Part shown: piece after piece, positions 9,503-18,585 of the stretch
Layout: every line of letters starts with the position of its first letter
How positions within the stretch are numbered: the first letter of the stretch is position 1
Assembly: GCA_045807745.1 (NCBI GenBank)
Contig: JBJMGT010000018.1
Coordinates: 124,001 to 188,000, forward strand
Length of the DNA stretch: 64,000 nt
Origin: QHXQ01 sp045807745
GTDB taxonomy: Bacteria > Acidobacteriota > Blastocatellia > Pyrinomonadales > Pyrinomonadaceae
Reading direction: 5' to 3'
The notes under the pieces: generated by a model
The model's input: only the letters and a program-made list of their open reading frames with translations
Database searches by the model: none
Told to the model about the DNA's origin: nothing
Position numbers and translations under genes: made by a program

Positions 9503-11056
9503 TTAGACCGAATGATCGGGCACGCGCTTGCGCAGATCGACATGCTGCCAGAAGGTCAGGCTGCGCCAAATCTTTTGCCGCTCATCCAGTGTCAGTATGC
9601 CGAACAGCAGGATAGCGGCCAGATAGACCAACAAGAAACAAGTGCCGCAGACGGCGAGGATCAGAAACGGCTTCTGCCCCATCAGCAACGCCCGGACGAG
9701 CGCGGTGACGAGACTGGCCGCGCCGACCGCCAGCACCAGACTCCCGATATTTTCAAACAACACGAACCGGCGCAGCGTCGTGCCCAACAGGCCGCGCACT
9801 TTATTCGCCACGAGCGCACGGTCGGCGATGTTCACCGAGACGTTCACGATGATCGCGCCCACCAACCCGTAGCGGCCCAAGACCAGCCAGAGACCGACGA
9901 CGAAGAGTGCGAGCAGCACGAGGCGCACCTTGAGCAGGAAGTAACGATGCTCGGCGTAAGCGCGCATGACCGGATCGTAAGCGCTCGTGATGACGGCGAA
10001 CGGGATCAGCGTGATGTTGATCGCGAAGATGGGCCAACTGGCCAGATAGCGCTCGGTAAATAGAAAGGTGATGAACTCGCGCCCCAGCAGGAGCAGCAGG
10101 GCGTAGAGCGGAAACAGGATGAGCGCCAGTTTGCGCATCACCCGGCCGATCAACTCGACGATCTCGCGCCGGTCGCCGGTCTTTTGCAGATAGCTCACGT
10201 GCGGGATGGTAATCGTCGAGACCGAGTCCACGAGTATCCCGATCAGCGGCAACTCGAAGCAGCCAATAGCGTAGACGGCGTAGGCGGCTGCGCCGAACCG
10301 GTGCGAGACGAAAAAGTTGTCGAGCACGATCAGGAGTTGAAAGATCATCGACGCGAAACCGAGCGGCAGCGCGTAAGCCAACTGCGTCCGCAGCATCGCC
10401 CACTCAAAGTCGCGCCAGAAGCCGGCGAAGCGCGAGCGCAGATACCACAGCAGCACGCCGGTCTGAAGCACGCCCTGCACCAGCGCGGCATACAGGATCG
10501 CGCGCACCGAGCCAAACCAGAGTACCGCCGCGACCATCAGGAGCGCTTTGGTGAACTGTGTGCCGATGAGGACGAGCGTCGCCAGCCGCAACTCCTGATT
10601 GGCCACCGCCAGCGTGTCGATAAACGATGAGACAACCCACGTCAGTACGAGCAACCCGATGAGCGGCGCGTAGTCGATCATCTCCGGGCTGTTAAAGAGG
10701 GCGGCGAGTAATGCCGGGCGGATGAAGAGCGCAAGACAGACCGCGGCCGAGACGAACAAATAGTAGATCAGAATATTGCAGACGATCTGCGGCCGGCGCT
10801 TAGTTTCACGTGGCAGGAAATAGAGGGCACTCATGCCGACGCCGAGCGGCAGAAACGTTAAGGCGCTGCCGAGAAACAGGAAGACCTGCTTGTAGAGACC
10901 AAAGTCCGTCTGACTGAGCCGGCGGACAATCAGCAACGGCAGCACGAAGTTGAGCGCAAAGGAGAGCGTCCGCGCGAACATGATCCACGACACGCGCGCG
11001 GTCAACGACATGCCTTCTTTTGGCGGCGCAACGGCCACTTGCGAATTAGCCTCCAA
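9503..11056 (-). CDS. Polysaccharide flippase, Wzx/MVF-like oligosaccharide exporter
   Basis: 517 residues with about 14 hydrophobic segments. The N-terminal helix WIMFARTLSFALNFVLPLLIV is followed by RRLSQTDFGLYKQVFLF, the signature region of PST/Wzx flippases. The family moves undecaprenyl-diphosphate-linked repeat units across the inner membrane. A Wzy-like gene at 12368 and a WecA-like gene at 21460 supply the other parts of the pathway. The listed start is a TTG (GAGG 7 bases upstream, stop codon 4 codons before). The ATG at 11011 (MSLTARVSW) is the alternative and would remove 15 polar residues. Confidence 0.9.
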   Translation of the reverse strand: MEANSQVAVAPPKEGMSLTARVSWIMFARTLSFALNFVLPLLIVRRLSQTDFGLYKQVFLFLGSALTFLPLGVGMSALYFLPRETKRRPQIVCNILIYYLFVSAAVCLALFIRPALLAALFNSPEMIDYAPLIGLLVLTWVVSSFIDTLAVANQELRLATLVLIGTQFTKALLMVAAVLWFGSVRAILYAALVQGVLQTGVLLWYLRSRFAGFWRDFEWAMLRTQLAYALPLGFASMIFQLLIVLDNFFVSHRFGAAAYAVYAIGCFELPLIGILVDSVSTITIPHVSYLQKTGDRREIVELIGRVMRKLALILFPLYALLLLLGREFITFLFTERYLASWPIFAINITLIPFAVITSAYDPVMRAYAEHRYFLLKVRLVLLALFVVGLWLVLGRYGLVGAIIVNVSVNIADRALVANKVRGLLGTTLRRFVLFENIGSLVLAVGAASLVTALVRALLMGQKPFLILAVCGTCFLLVYLAAILLFGILTLDERQKIWRSLTFWQHVDLRKRVPDHSV

Positions 11057-11133
11057 AGCGAAACCTCAACTCCTGCTCAGGCTCATTGAAATCAATATCG
11101 GGGTCGTTGCACTCGGGCGTGCAAGCGTGGTGC

Positions 11134-12357
11134 TCAGAACTCTTTGCGATACGGCACAGCCGCCGCCGGTGTGCCGGCCGTCGTAGCGCCATTGACGTTT
11201 GCGGCTGGTTCGCGCGCCGTCTCCCAACGCGCATAGCGCTCGCCGCGCACGAACTTGTAAAAGGCCAGCAGCGCTGCCAGATTGGCGAGCACGAAATACT
11301 GCGGCAGCGCCAGCACGCGCAGGCGCAGACCGGCGCGCTCAAGCGCCCACGCAACGGCCGCGCCCAGATAGAAACAGACCTGCGCGATGAACAATGCGAG
11401 ATAGAAGACGGAGCGCGGCGCAAGCAAGGCCGACGTGAGTAAAGTGCTCAACAGAAAGACCGGGACGAGATAACGCGAGACCTTGTGCGACAGGAGTTGG
11501 ACGGCGTAGAAGCCGCTGCGCAAAGGGTTCATCATGGCGCGATGTCGCCAGAGGTCTGTATAAGTCTGCGTGATAATCCGCACGCGCATGTGCAACTCTT
11601 TGTCGGTGCGGTGGTGTGTCTCTTCCGTGCAGACGGCGGCCGGTTCATAGATGGCGCGCAGGCCCTGCTCGACCATCTTGGTGGCGATGATGAAATCACT
11701 GCACGCCTCGTGATAGAGCGGCACGTAAGCCGAGCGGCGCACAGCATAGAGACAACCCGAAACGCCGATGAGCGAACAGATGCGGCTTTCGTGTCGTTTG
11801 AGCAGCGTCTCATAGCCCCAGTATGAACGCGCGCCCCGCCCGACGCTCGACTGCGCCGGATCGACGTAGATCAATTGCCCGCCCACACAACCGACCGTCG
11901 GGTCGGCAAAGCTCGGCAGCAGCACGCGCAGCACGTCCGGTTGATAATGCGTGGTGGCGTCGGAAAAGAGGATGATCTCGCCGCGCGCCGCAGCGACGGC
12001 AGCATTTTGCGCGGCCGTCTTACCCAGCCGCTCCGGCTGGCGCAGCAGATGCACGCCGCGCGCGGCAAACGCGCGCGCGATGTCGTCCGTGCGATCAGTC
12101 GAACAATCGGAGGCGATGATCACTTCCAACAGCTCTTTGGGGTAATCGAGCGCCAGCGTGTTCTCAAGTTTGGCGGCGAGGTCGCGCTCCTCGTTATAGG
12201 CAGTGATGATGACGCTGACGATGGGCATCCAGACGGCCCGGTGGACTGCGCGCGGGCGCAAGTAACTGAGGCTCATGAGCAGCAACGGATAACCGGCGTA
12301 GGTGTAGCCGAGCGCCGCAACGCTCAACCAGAAAACGATCTCTACGGCCAGCCTCAT
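11134..12357 (-). CDS. Membrane glycosyltransferase family 2 (processive-type)
   Basis: 407 residues. One N-terminal membrane segment (about 5-25) is followed by a GT-A catalytic domain: VSVIITAYNEERDLAAKLE, the metal/nucleotide site VIIASDCSTDRTD, and LFSDATTHYQPDVL. Two or more C-terminal helices lie after residue 280. Between them is QTYTDLWRHRAMM, in the position of the QxxRW acceptor-loop motif of cellulose-synthase-like enzymes. It probably adds a sugar at the cytoplasmic face. It starts with ATG 10 bp after the O-antigen ligase gene, and the flippase gene follows after 77 bp. Confidence 0.88.
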   Translation of the reverse strand: MRLAVEIVFWLSVAALGYTYAGYPLLLMSLSYLRPRAVHRAVWMPIVSVIITAYNEERDLAAKLENTLALDYPKELLEVIIASDCSTDRTDDIARAFAARGVHLLRQPERLGKTAAQNAAVAAARGEIILFSDATTHYQPDVLRVLLPSFADPTVGCVGGQLIYVDPAQSSVGRGARSYWGYETLLKRHESRICSLIGVSGCLYAVRRSAYVPLYHEACSDFIIATKMVEQGLRAIYEPAAVCTEETHHRTDKELHMRVRIITQTYTDLWRHRAMMNPLRSGFYAVQLLSHKVSRYLVPVFLLSTLLTSALLAPRSVFYLALFIAQVCFYLGAAVAWALERAGLRLRVLALPQYFVLANLAALLAFYKFVRGERYARWETAREPAANVNGATTAGTPAAAVPYRKEF

Positions 12358-12367
12358 ATAGTGCTCG

Positions 12368-13864
12368 TCAGTTTAATACTTCGGATGGATGGAAAGAGAC
12401 GCCGTCAGCTTGCGCCGGCAGATGCTCTGCTTGCGCGTTCACTTGTTCCACGTTCACGGCGCTCGGCGCAGCAAGGCTGGCTTCGTAGATGCGTTGCAGG
12501 CAGACGGCATAGCTTACCAGATAGTAGATGTACCATTGATACGCGACCGAGCCGAAGAAACTGCTGACCATGTAAGCGACCAGACTCGCTTGTAATCCGA
12601 CCGCCAGATAATAGAAGCGCGAGCGGCGCTTCGCGCCGTCCGTCTCTCGCTCAATCCGGCGCAGCCGCCTGAACGGCGCAAGCACAAACAGCGTGTAGCA
12701 GACGAGCGCCGCGAGGCCCATCTCCGCCGACACCTGTGTGTAGGCGTTATGCGTCGCATGCTCCGTGTTGGAGTAGAGGATGTAGTTATCCATCCCAAGC
12801 CCTAACAGCGGATGCCGGAGCGACACGGTGAGCGATCTTTTCAGATCATCTATGCGCGTCAAGGCCGAATCGTCGGACGTGGTCGAGAGCCGACCGCCGT
12901 AACTGCTCGGCGCGAGCGCGATGACGAGCGGCACGAGGGCGAGCACCAGCGCGCAGATGGCCAGCCGGTTGCGCCGCACCGTCTTCCACAACAACACGAG
13001 CGTGGCCGCGACGAGACCCAAGAAGCCGCCGCGCGAAAAGGTCACGATCGTGCCCCCCACCATCAGCAGCGCGCACACGCCGTAGCCCAACTTTTTGAAC
13101 GGATTGCGCGCGCCCAACAATAGCGCTAAGGCAATCGGGATCATCATCACGAGGTGGAGCGCCAGATCGTTCGGGTTATCGAACATACCTTTGATCGTGC
13201 CCGCGATGCGCTTGCCCTGAAGCACCAGATGCCCGGCTTGATAATCGTTGAGCGCCGCCACGCTCAACACACAGCTCACGATCAGCGTGAGCAGCAGGAG
13301 CGCTTTCAAACGACGCTCCGTACGCACCACGTTGACCATCACGATGAACATCAATGCGACTTTGAGGAATTCGACGAAAGCATTCCAGGCGCGGGCAGGT
13401 TCTTCCGCCAGCGGAATTGAGAGCAGCCCGGTCAGACACAGCAACAGTATGAGCTTGATCTCGCGCGGGCGGGCCGTCAAATTTCCTTCCAGCATGAACT
13501 GCGTCGGGAAGAAGACGGCAAGCGTGCAGACGGCGATCCAGAATGCCATCGAGGTCAGCCCCGCGAGCGCGTCGAACAACTCGTAAGGGCGCAGGTAGAG
13601 CACGACCGTGAACAGAAACAGCCCCGCGAAGCTGAGCAAGTGACCACGCGCGCGCGGCGGCTGGGCTAACAATGCGGCGTTATCCGGCTCGCTGGTTGGC
13701 TCGTTTGTCCGGGTGTTGTCGGTGGGGGGCAGGAATATATGATCAGTTGAAACAGAGTCAGCATCTGCGGTCGGGCTGAAGACGCGCGCGGCTGGCACGG
13801 GCTGCGGCCCGCGCCGTGCTGGCGTGACCGGCTCGTAATCGCTGGGCTGGCGACGTTCTCCCAT
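12368..13864 (-). CDS. O-antigen ligase / polymerase (Wzy/WaaL family)
   Basis: 498 residues. A proline-rich, probably disordered cytoplasmic N-terminus of about 75 residues precedes 10-12 membrane segments. The large periplasmic loop before the last helices shows TSDDSALTRIDDLKRSL, LLGLGMDNYILYSNTEHATHNAYTQVSAEMG: the G-x-G and H-N pair placement typical of the Wzy_C/O-antigen ligase domain. VTFSRGGFLGL is the family arginine motif. It would polymerise repeat units or ligate the chain in the periplasm; sequence alone does not separate the two. A second family member is at 18582. It is the first gene of the 1-13.9 kb run, downstream of a 331-bp gap. Confidence 0.88.
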   Translation of the reverse strand: MGERRQPSDYEPVTPARRGPQPVPAARVFSPTADADSVSTDHIFLPPTDNTRTNEPTSEPDNAALLAQPPRARGHLLSFAGLFLFTVVLYLRPYELFDALAGLTSMAFWIAVCTLAVFFPTQFMLEGNLTARPREIKLILLLCLTGLLSIPLAEEPARAWNAFVEFLKVALMFIVMVNVVRTERRLKALLLLTLIVSCVLSVAALNDYQAGHLVLQGKRIAGTIKGMFDNPNDLALHLVMMIPIALALLLGARNPFKKLGYGVCALLMVGGTIVTFSRGGFLGLVAATLVLLWKTVRRNRLAICALVLALVPLVIALAPSSYGGRLSTTSDDSALTRIDDLKRSLTVSLRHPLLGLGMDNYILYSNTEHATHNAYTQVSAEMGLAALVCYTLFVLAPFRRLRRIERETDGAKRRSRFYYLAVGLQASLVAYMVSSFFGSVAYQWYIYYLVSYAVCLQRIYEASLAAPSAVNVEQVNAQAEHLPAQADGVSFHPSEVLN

Positions 13865-14195
13865 CTACGGCACTCTCATGAACGGGCAAGGCTGAAACGA
13901 CCACTACGACCAAGCGTTAGCCTGATAGCCGCCGGGCCTCAGGTCGGCCGATGCAGGCGCGCGCTCAAGGGGCGCGCTCCGTGCAATTCACGACCTGATC
14001 TTTCAGATCGCATGCACGGCGCTAAGTGAAAACGCTTCCGACACGGGGCAATCGTGCAGGAAGCTATCACTAACAACTCGTTTTTAGGGCGAGCGCCGGC
14101 GCGCTCCGAACAGACTTGCCTCGCCGTTACTGTAGGCAAGAGCGGCCGACAACGTCAAGCGGACGACCTCTGTCGCCAGCCTCGCCTACATGCGC
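13865..14195. other. Gap between O-antigen ligase and sigma-like gene
   Basis: No gene is recognised in these 331 bases. Because the run to the left is minus-strand, its promoter may lie here, but no convincing -35/-10 pair was found. A small palindrome GAGCGC-CGGC-GCGCTC occupies 14091-14106. It has no T-tract on its 3' side on either strand, so it is not called a terminator. Confidence 0.5.
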
Positions 14196-15413
14196 TCAAA
14201 CCGTGACGCCCGCCTCGTCGCCCACGAGCACGAGCGTACGCACGCGCTCGCGCAGCGCGACTTCAAACCGCCGCGCCTGCTCGATCTCGGAGAACGCGAG
14301 CGCGCGTAGCTGCTGCTCAATGCGGCGGCGATAGTCGGACACGAGCGAATCGGAGACGCCGAGCCGCGCTGCCGCTTCCAACTGCGTGACGTGATCGGGG
14401 CAGAGGTAGCAGTGCCACAATACGCCGAGCATGCGGTCGTACTGTTTCGACTTGCCGCGCACGGACGTGTGCAGACTCTTCAAAAACTGTTCGACGAAGC
14501 CTGCGGCCTCGCGCTCCGACTCGCGGCGCAAGAGACCCTGTTCGGGGTTCTCGCGGCCATCGACCGGCTCAAAGCCACGCCCTTGTTCATCGTCGTCGCC
14601 GCCGCCCAATGGCACGAGGTAAATATCCATCACCGGCAGGCGTGACATGACGAGGCTGCGCAGAGAGCGCACGTCCACGGGCGCGTCCGCCGCTTCCAAG
14701 ACGCTCACGATCAAATCTTCCAGATCGGAGTTGCTGATGATGATCTGCGCGTCGCCCGTGCAACCGACCATGCGCGTGTCGCGTTGGCGGACGGGGATGA
14801 GTTGGGTGCGCTGCTCAAGCTCCTGCGCGCCGCGCCGGGCTTTGCCCGTGGGCCATTCGCTCAAGCCGTAGACGCGGTCGGCGAGGCGACGATGCTGCTC
14901 GTCGGCTGCGCCCGTGCCGTCGAAGCGACGGAAGTTCGGGCTGGACTGGATGATGGTCGAGATGCGACGCGCGAGCCGGTACGATTCCGGGTGGCGCTTG
15001 CGCAGCTCGGCCGTCAACAGGTTGGTTAATTCGATCTGGCCGATCTCGCATTCGATCTCAACGTCCGACATCTCCGTGTCGAGATAATGCTGGAAGCGCC
15101 CTTTGCTTAAGAGCGTGACGAACAGTTCCTGCGTGAGATCGACGTAGGCGTTACCGCGCTCGCCGCCTTCGACGAGGAGACCGGCGCTGTAGGAGGCGCG
15201 CACGAGCGGATGGCTACAGACGACGCGGTGCAAGTCCGTCCACAGGCGGGTTACGTCCGAGCGCCGCAGCGAATCGATCCACTGCGCGCCGGCCGTGCGC
15301 GTGCGTTCGGCCTGTGCCCCGCGCGGCGCGGCCGCCGGCTCGTGCTGGTCTTCTTCGGCGCGCGTCAACGCGGACTCCAAAGGTTGATTTTGATCGGCGG
15401 GTGTCGCTGCCAT
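14196..15413 (-). CDS. Sigma-factor-like DNA-binding protein, function unknown
   Basis: 405 soluble residues. The last about 65 (around 325-395) hold a sigma region 4 / LuxR-like helix-turn-helix: VTQLEAAARLGVSDSLVSDY followed by a basic helix. Residues 45-165 are helical (VDLTQELFVTLL, LTNLLTAELRKRHPESYRLA) and could be a distant region 2. A charged linker with a long Gly/Asp/Glu stretch lies at 265-305. The start ATG is at 15413. It is divergent from a small His-Cys-Cys protein at 16245, an arrangement seen for sigma/anti-sigma pairs. It may control the locus, but this rests only on motif and position; I do not recognise a named family. Confidence 0.55.
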   Translation of the reverse strand: MAATPADQNQPLESALTRAEEDQHEPAAAPRGAQAERTRTAGAQWIDSLRRSDVTRLWTDLHRVVCSHPLVRASYSAGLLVEGGERGNAYVDLTQELFVTLLSKGRFQHYLDTEMSDVEIECEIGQIELTNLLTAELRKRHPESYRLARRISTIIQSSPNFRRFDGTGAADEQHRRLADRVYGLSEWPTGKARRGAQELEQRTQLIPVRQRDTRMVGCTGDAQIIISNSDLEDLIVSVLEAADAPVDVRSLRSLVMSRLPVMDIYLVPLGGGDDDEQGRGFEPVDGRENPEQGLLRRESEREAAGFVEQFLKSLHTSVRGKSKQYDRMLGVLWHCYLCPDHVTQLEAAARLGVSDSLVSDYRRRIEQQLRALAFSEIEQARRFEVALRERVRTLVLVGDEAGVTV

Positions 15414-16244
15414 GTTACTAGTTTCGTTCCGTCGGGCCAGGATTTCGGGTAGGCATCGTGAGGCGCGTGTTTAAAAGTCGGGGGCGCTGGCGCAAGTTAT
15501 TCGCGGGGTTTGTTTCTGATTGTCTCCTCGATCAGCGCCAGCAAAGAGTCGAGCGGTCATGGCGGCGGATGTGCCCTCTCAATCGAGTTGTCATCAAGAC
15601 AGTCTGCCCTGCGAAGCTCGCAGCCGAGACAAGTCCCACACTGCTCCAACGCTGTCTCACCTAACTGTGCACCGAAATCTAGTGGCCGCACATTATCGCC
15701 GTGAGGGACGGCAAACGCAATAAGTGTTTTCCAAGTCAGAGGGAAAAGGGCATCGGCACAGAACGAGCGAGCCACCATGTTTCAGCTTGCGCCGGGCGGC
15801 GGAGAAAGAAAAGGGGCCGCCGCGGCTACTGTCTCAACACTCAAAATGGAAGTCCGAGCCAGGTGACCGCAAAGGGGAACAGGCGCGGCCGACCAGTAGG
15901 GTATCAGGAAGTAAGTCGTCTTCCTGACGACATTAAGGATACTAACAGTTGCTCGCCAATTGAGCAACATCTTTTTACACTTGCGTCAAGCTATTGATTT
16001 GACAGGCGAAAAATCAACTTCGGCGGGGCCGAAGTTGTGGAACTCGTACGCTATTGACGCTTTCTCTGTAATGACCAAGCGAAGCGCCCAAAGATTTCGG
16101 GTTTCGACGGCTGTGGCCCCTCATCTGTTCCTTGTCCCAGCCCAACGCGTGCTGTGCCTGTGCCGGGGTGCTTCGGTCAGAACTATCGGGCCGGAAGTGT
16201 GCTTTTGGTCTGACTCTGACAGCGCGGTAGAAAGAGAGGAACCA
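15414..16244. other. Long divergent intergenic region (831 bp)
   Basis: It separates the sigma-like gene (minus) from the zinc-finger gene (plus). Short open frames occur on both strands, but none has a ribosome site or recognisable protein. A clear hairpin AACTTCGGC-GGG-GCCGAAGTT lies at 16016-16036, about 210 bases before the plus gene, with TTGACA at 15999-16004 but no matching -10. The upstream part, 15780-15920, is purine-rich with several GC stems and could be a structured leader; it matches no riboswitch consensus that I can defend. Confidence 0.45.
16016..16036. repeat. Perfect 9-bp stem hairpin in the leader region
   Basis: AACTTCGGC pairs with GCCGAAGTT around a GGG loop. There is no T-tract after it on the plus strand, so a structural or regulatory element in the leader of the zinc-finger gene is more likely than a terminator. 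Confidence 0.55.
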
Positions 16245-16568
16245 ATGGGTTCGGTTAGCACAGCCACATTCTGCAAGCGCAAAACCTGTCCGGCGACAGA
16301 GATGCTGCTGCTCTACCACGACGCGGTGCTTGCGCCGGCGCTGGAGCGCGTCGTCGCGGCGCACTTGGCCGAGTGCGATTTCTGCGGCGCGGAACTGTTC
16401 CTACTGACGAGACATCCACCGGTCAACTTACCGCGCTACGCTCCAGTCCCGATTCCCGAACCGCTCTATCGCCTCGCCAAGTCGCTCTTGGGGGGCGCGC
16501 CGCGCGTCTTAAGCCGCACGCTCGAACTCATCTACGGCAGCGACCGCCTGACGCTGACCGACGCCTGA
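16245..16568 (+). CDS. Small His-Cys-Cys (anti-sigma-like zinc finger) protein
   Basis: 107 residues. Residues around 35-50 read VAAHLAECDFCGAELFLL, giving H-x3-C-x2-C, the zinc motif of ZAS/zf-HC2 anti-sigma factors, preceded by the helix LLLYHDAVLAPALERV. No membrane segment follows, so if it is an anti-sigma it would be soluble. The ATG at 16245 is chosen over longer upstream possibilities because AGAGAGGA sits 4-7 bases before it and the longer N-terminus has no family character. It is divergent from the sigma-like gene at 14196. It is the only plus-strand gene in the first 38 kb. Confidence 0.7.
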   Translation: MGSVSTATFCKRKTCPATEMLLLYHDAVLAPALERVVAAHLAECDFCGAELFLLTRHPPVNLPRYAPVPIPEPLYRLAKSLLGGAPRVLSRTLELIYGSDRLTLTDA

Positions 16569-16662
16569 GCACAAGCACGGACTTTCAGACTCACGCGTGT
16601 AAATAACAAACGCGCGGCGGAGATGTTCCGACGCTCGTTTTGCTTTTCTCTATCGCTCACAC

Positions 16663-18585
16663 TTACTCGTCTTTGCTCGCGCCGCCGTAAAGCTCATCAA
16701 TCAGCGCGCCGTACTTCTCGTCTATGACGCGCCGCTTGACCTTGAGCGTCGGTGTCATCTCGCCGCCGTCAATCGAGAACTCGTCGGGCAGCAGCGCCAC
16801 GCGGCGGACGCGCTCGTAGTCGCTTAAAGACGCGGTCAGCGCCGCCACCTCGCGCTGCACGAGCCGCACGGCCGCCGGGTCGCGGCTGAGCGCCGCGTGC
16901 GCGCCCTTCCCTTGCGCCTTGCCGCTCCCGCCGTTCTCAGCCAGCGCGCCAATGAGCGTCTCCCAATCCGGCACGACGAGCGCGGCGGGCTGCTTGCGCC
17001 CCGCGCCTACAACGACCACTTGATTGACGAGCGCGCTCTGCTTGATCAGGCTCTCGATCTGTTGTGGTGCGACGTACTTGCCGTTCGAGAGTTTGAACAA
17101 CTCCTTCTTGCGATCCGTCAGGTGGAAGTGGCCGCGTGCATCTTTGAAACCCACGTCGCCCGTCTTGAACCAGTTGTCTGCGGTGAACACGGCCGCCGTC
17201 TCGTCCGGCTTGTTGTAGTAGCCGCGCATCACGTTCGGGCCGCGCACGAGCAGTTCGCCCTCCGCGTCCACGCGCATCTCGATGCCGGGGAACGGCAAGC
17301 CGATTGAGCCGACCTTGTTATCGTCGGGCCGGTTCGCCGCGACGATGCACGCCTCGGTCATCCCGTAGCCTTGCAGGATCGGAATCCCCGCCGCGATGAA
17401 CGCATAAGAGAGCGCAGGGCTAAGCGGCGCGCCGCCCGATACGAAGTAGCGCAGACGGCCGCCCACACCCGCGCGCCACTTCGAGAACACGAGCGCGCTT
17501 GCGATCTCTTGTTGCAACTCAAGGAGCGGCGGCACGCCCTCTCTGCGGTCACGCAGTTCGGCGTAGCGTTTGCCCGTCTCCAACGACCATGCGAACAGTT
17601 TCTGCCGCCAGCCTTTGGCCGACATGCCCTTCTTGACGATGCGGTGATAGACCTTCTCGAACAGGCGCGGCACGGCCGTCATCACCGTCGGGCGCACCTC
17701 TTGTAGATACTCGGCGAGTTGATCGACCGACGGCGCATAGTGCACCGCCATGCCGTTCCAGCAGAAGACGTAAAAGGCCGTGCGCTCGAAGATGTGCGAG
17801 AGCGGCAAGACTGACAGGGACACATCGGCGGATGAGATCGGCAGCGCGCTCGTGATCGACCGGACGTTCGAGACGAAGTTCGCGTGTGTGAGCATCACGC
17901 CTTTCGGCTCGCCCGTCGTGCCCGACGTGTAGATAATGGTCGCCAGATCGTGGGCTTGCACTGCACGCGCGAGCGCATCGAACGCATCCGGCTCGGCGGC
18001 GTCGCGCGCCGCACCGCGCGCTTCTAGTTCCGCGAGCATGAGCGCGCCCGCTTGTTCCGTCGCCGGCTCGCCATCGAAGAAGATCAAACGCTCAAGCGAT
18101 TCGACGCCTTCGATGCCGGGGCGCGCGTGCCGAAAGATTTTGCGGTTCGAGACGAACAGCAGGCGCGCCTGCGAGTCCTCCAAGATGTAGCGCACCTGCT
18201 CGACCGCCTGCGTCGTGTAGATGGGCACGTTGACCGCGCCCAATGAAAGAATCGCGAGATCAGTCAGAGACCACTCGGGCCGGTTCTCGGACAAGAGCGC
18301 AACGCGGTCGCCTTTGCGTATGCCGAGTTCGTGGAGACCGAGCGCGATGGCGCGGATGCGGCGCTCCATCTCTGCGGCGGCGATGTGTCGCCACTCACCG
18401 CTCGCTTTGTAACTGAGCACGTCGGGGCGCGGGCGCGTCTGGAGCGCGGTCAGACAGAGCGCGGGCAACGTCTCCGGCTCCGGCTCGATGAGCGATGTGG
18501 TGTGGGTCATGTCGAAAGCTGCCGTGTGCGCGTTTGGCAACCGGCAAGGCGCGCTGATTTTAGCCCGCCGCCGGCCGCCTGTCAT
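16663..18585 (-). CDS. Long-chain fatty-acid--CoA ligase (AMP-forming)
   Basis: 640 residues, ANL superfamily. The P-loop motif is IIYTSGTTGEPKGVM near residue 217. It is followed by GYGMTEA, YYNKPDETAAVF, WFKTGDVG and the hinge region DRKKELFKLSNGKYVAP, all of the FadD15-type long-chain synthetase. It should activate a fatty acid through an acyl-adenylate to acyl-CoA. Its ATG at 18585 overlaps the TGA of the O-antigen ligase gene (ATGA), suggesting coupling. The family-like start is the ATG at 18510 (MTHTTSL), and the first 25 residues look non-conserved, so that alternative is open. It may supply an acyl group for a glycan or lipid carrier, or be unrelated to the locus. Confidence 0.93.
   Translation of the reverse strand: MTGGRRRAKISAPCRLPNAHTAAFDMTHTTSLIEPEPETLPALCLTALQTRPRPDVLSYKASGEWRHIAAAEMERRIRAIALGLHELGIRKGDRVALLSENRPEWSLTDLAILSLGAVNVPIYTTQAVEQVRYILEDSQARLLFVSNRKIFRHARPGIEGVESLERLIFFDGEPATEQAGALMLAELEARGAARDAAEPDAFDALARAVQAHDLATIIYTSGTTGEPKGVMLTHANFVSNVRSITSALPISSADVSLSVLPLSHIFERTAFYVFCWNGMAVHYAPSVDQLAEYLQEVRPTVMTAVPRLFEKVYHRIVKKGMSAKGWRQKLFAWSLETGKRYAELRDRREGVPPLLELQQEIASALVFSKWRAGVGGRLRYFVSGGAPLSPALSYAFIAAGIPILQGYGMTEACIVAANRPDDNKVGSIGLPFPGIEMRVDAEGELLVRGPNVMRGYYNKPDETAAVFTADNWFKTGDVGFKDARGHFHLTDRKKELFKLSNGKYVAPQQIESLIKQSALVNQVVVVGAGRKQPAALVVPDWETLIGALAENGGSGKAQGKGAHAALSRDPAAVRLVQREVAALTASLSDYERVRRVALLPDEFSIDGGEMTPTLKVKRRVIDEKYGALIDELYGGASKDE

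Noticed and set aside
14091..14106. Palindrome as a terminator
   Set aside because: Stem only 6 bp and no T-tract downstream on either strand.
15780..15930. Possible c-di-GMP (GEMM-like) riboswitch in the leader of the zinc-finger gene
   Set aside because: A GACCGCAAAG-like stretch is present, but the 5' GCAAACC part and the receptor helices of the consensus do not line up.
15460..15960. Short open frames in the divergent gap
   Set aside because: None has a ribosome site, hydrophobic pattern or recognised motif.
15999..16004. TTGACA as a -35 promoter element
   Set aside because: No -10 match at 16-18 bp spacing; the position falls in a hairpin.
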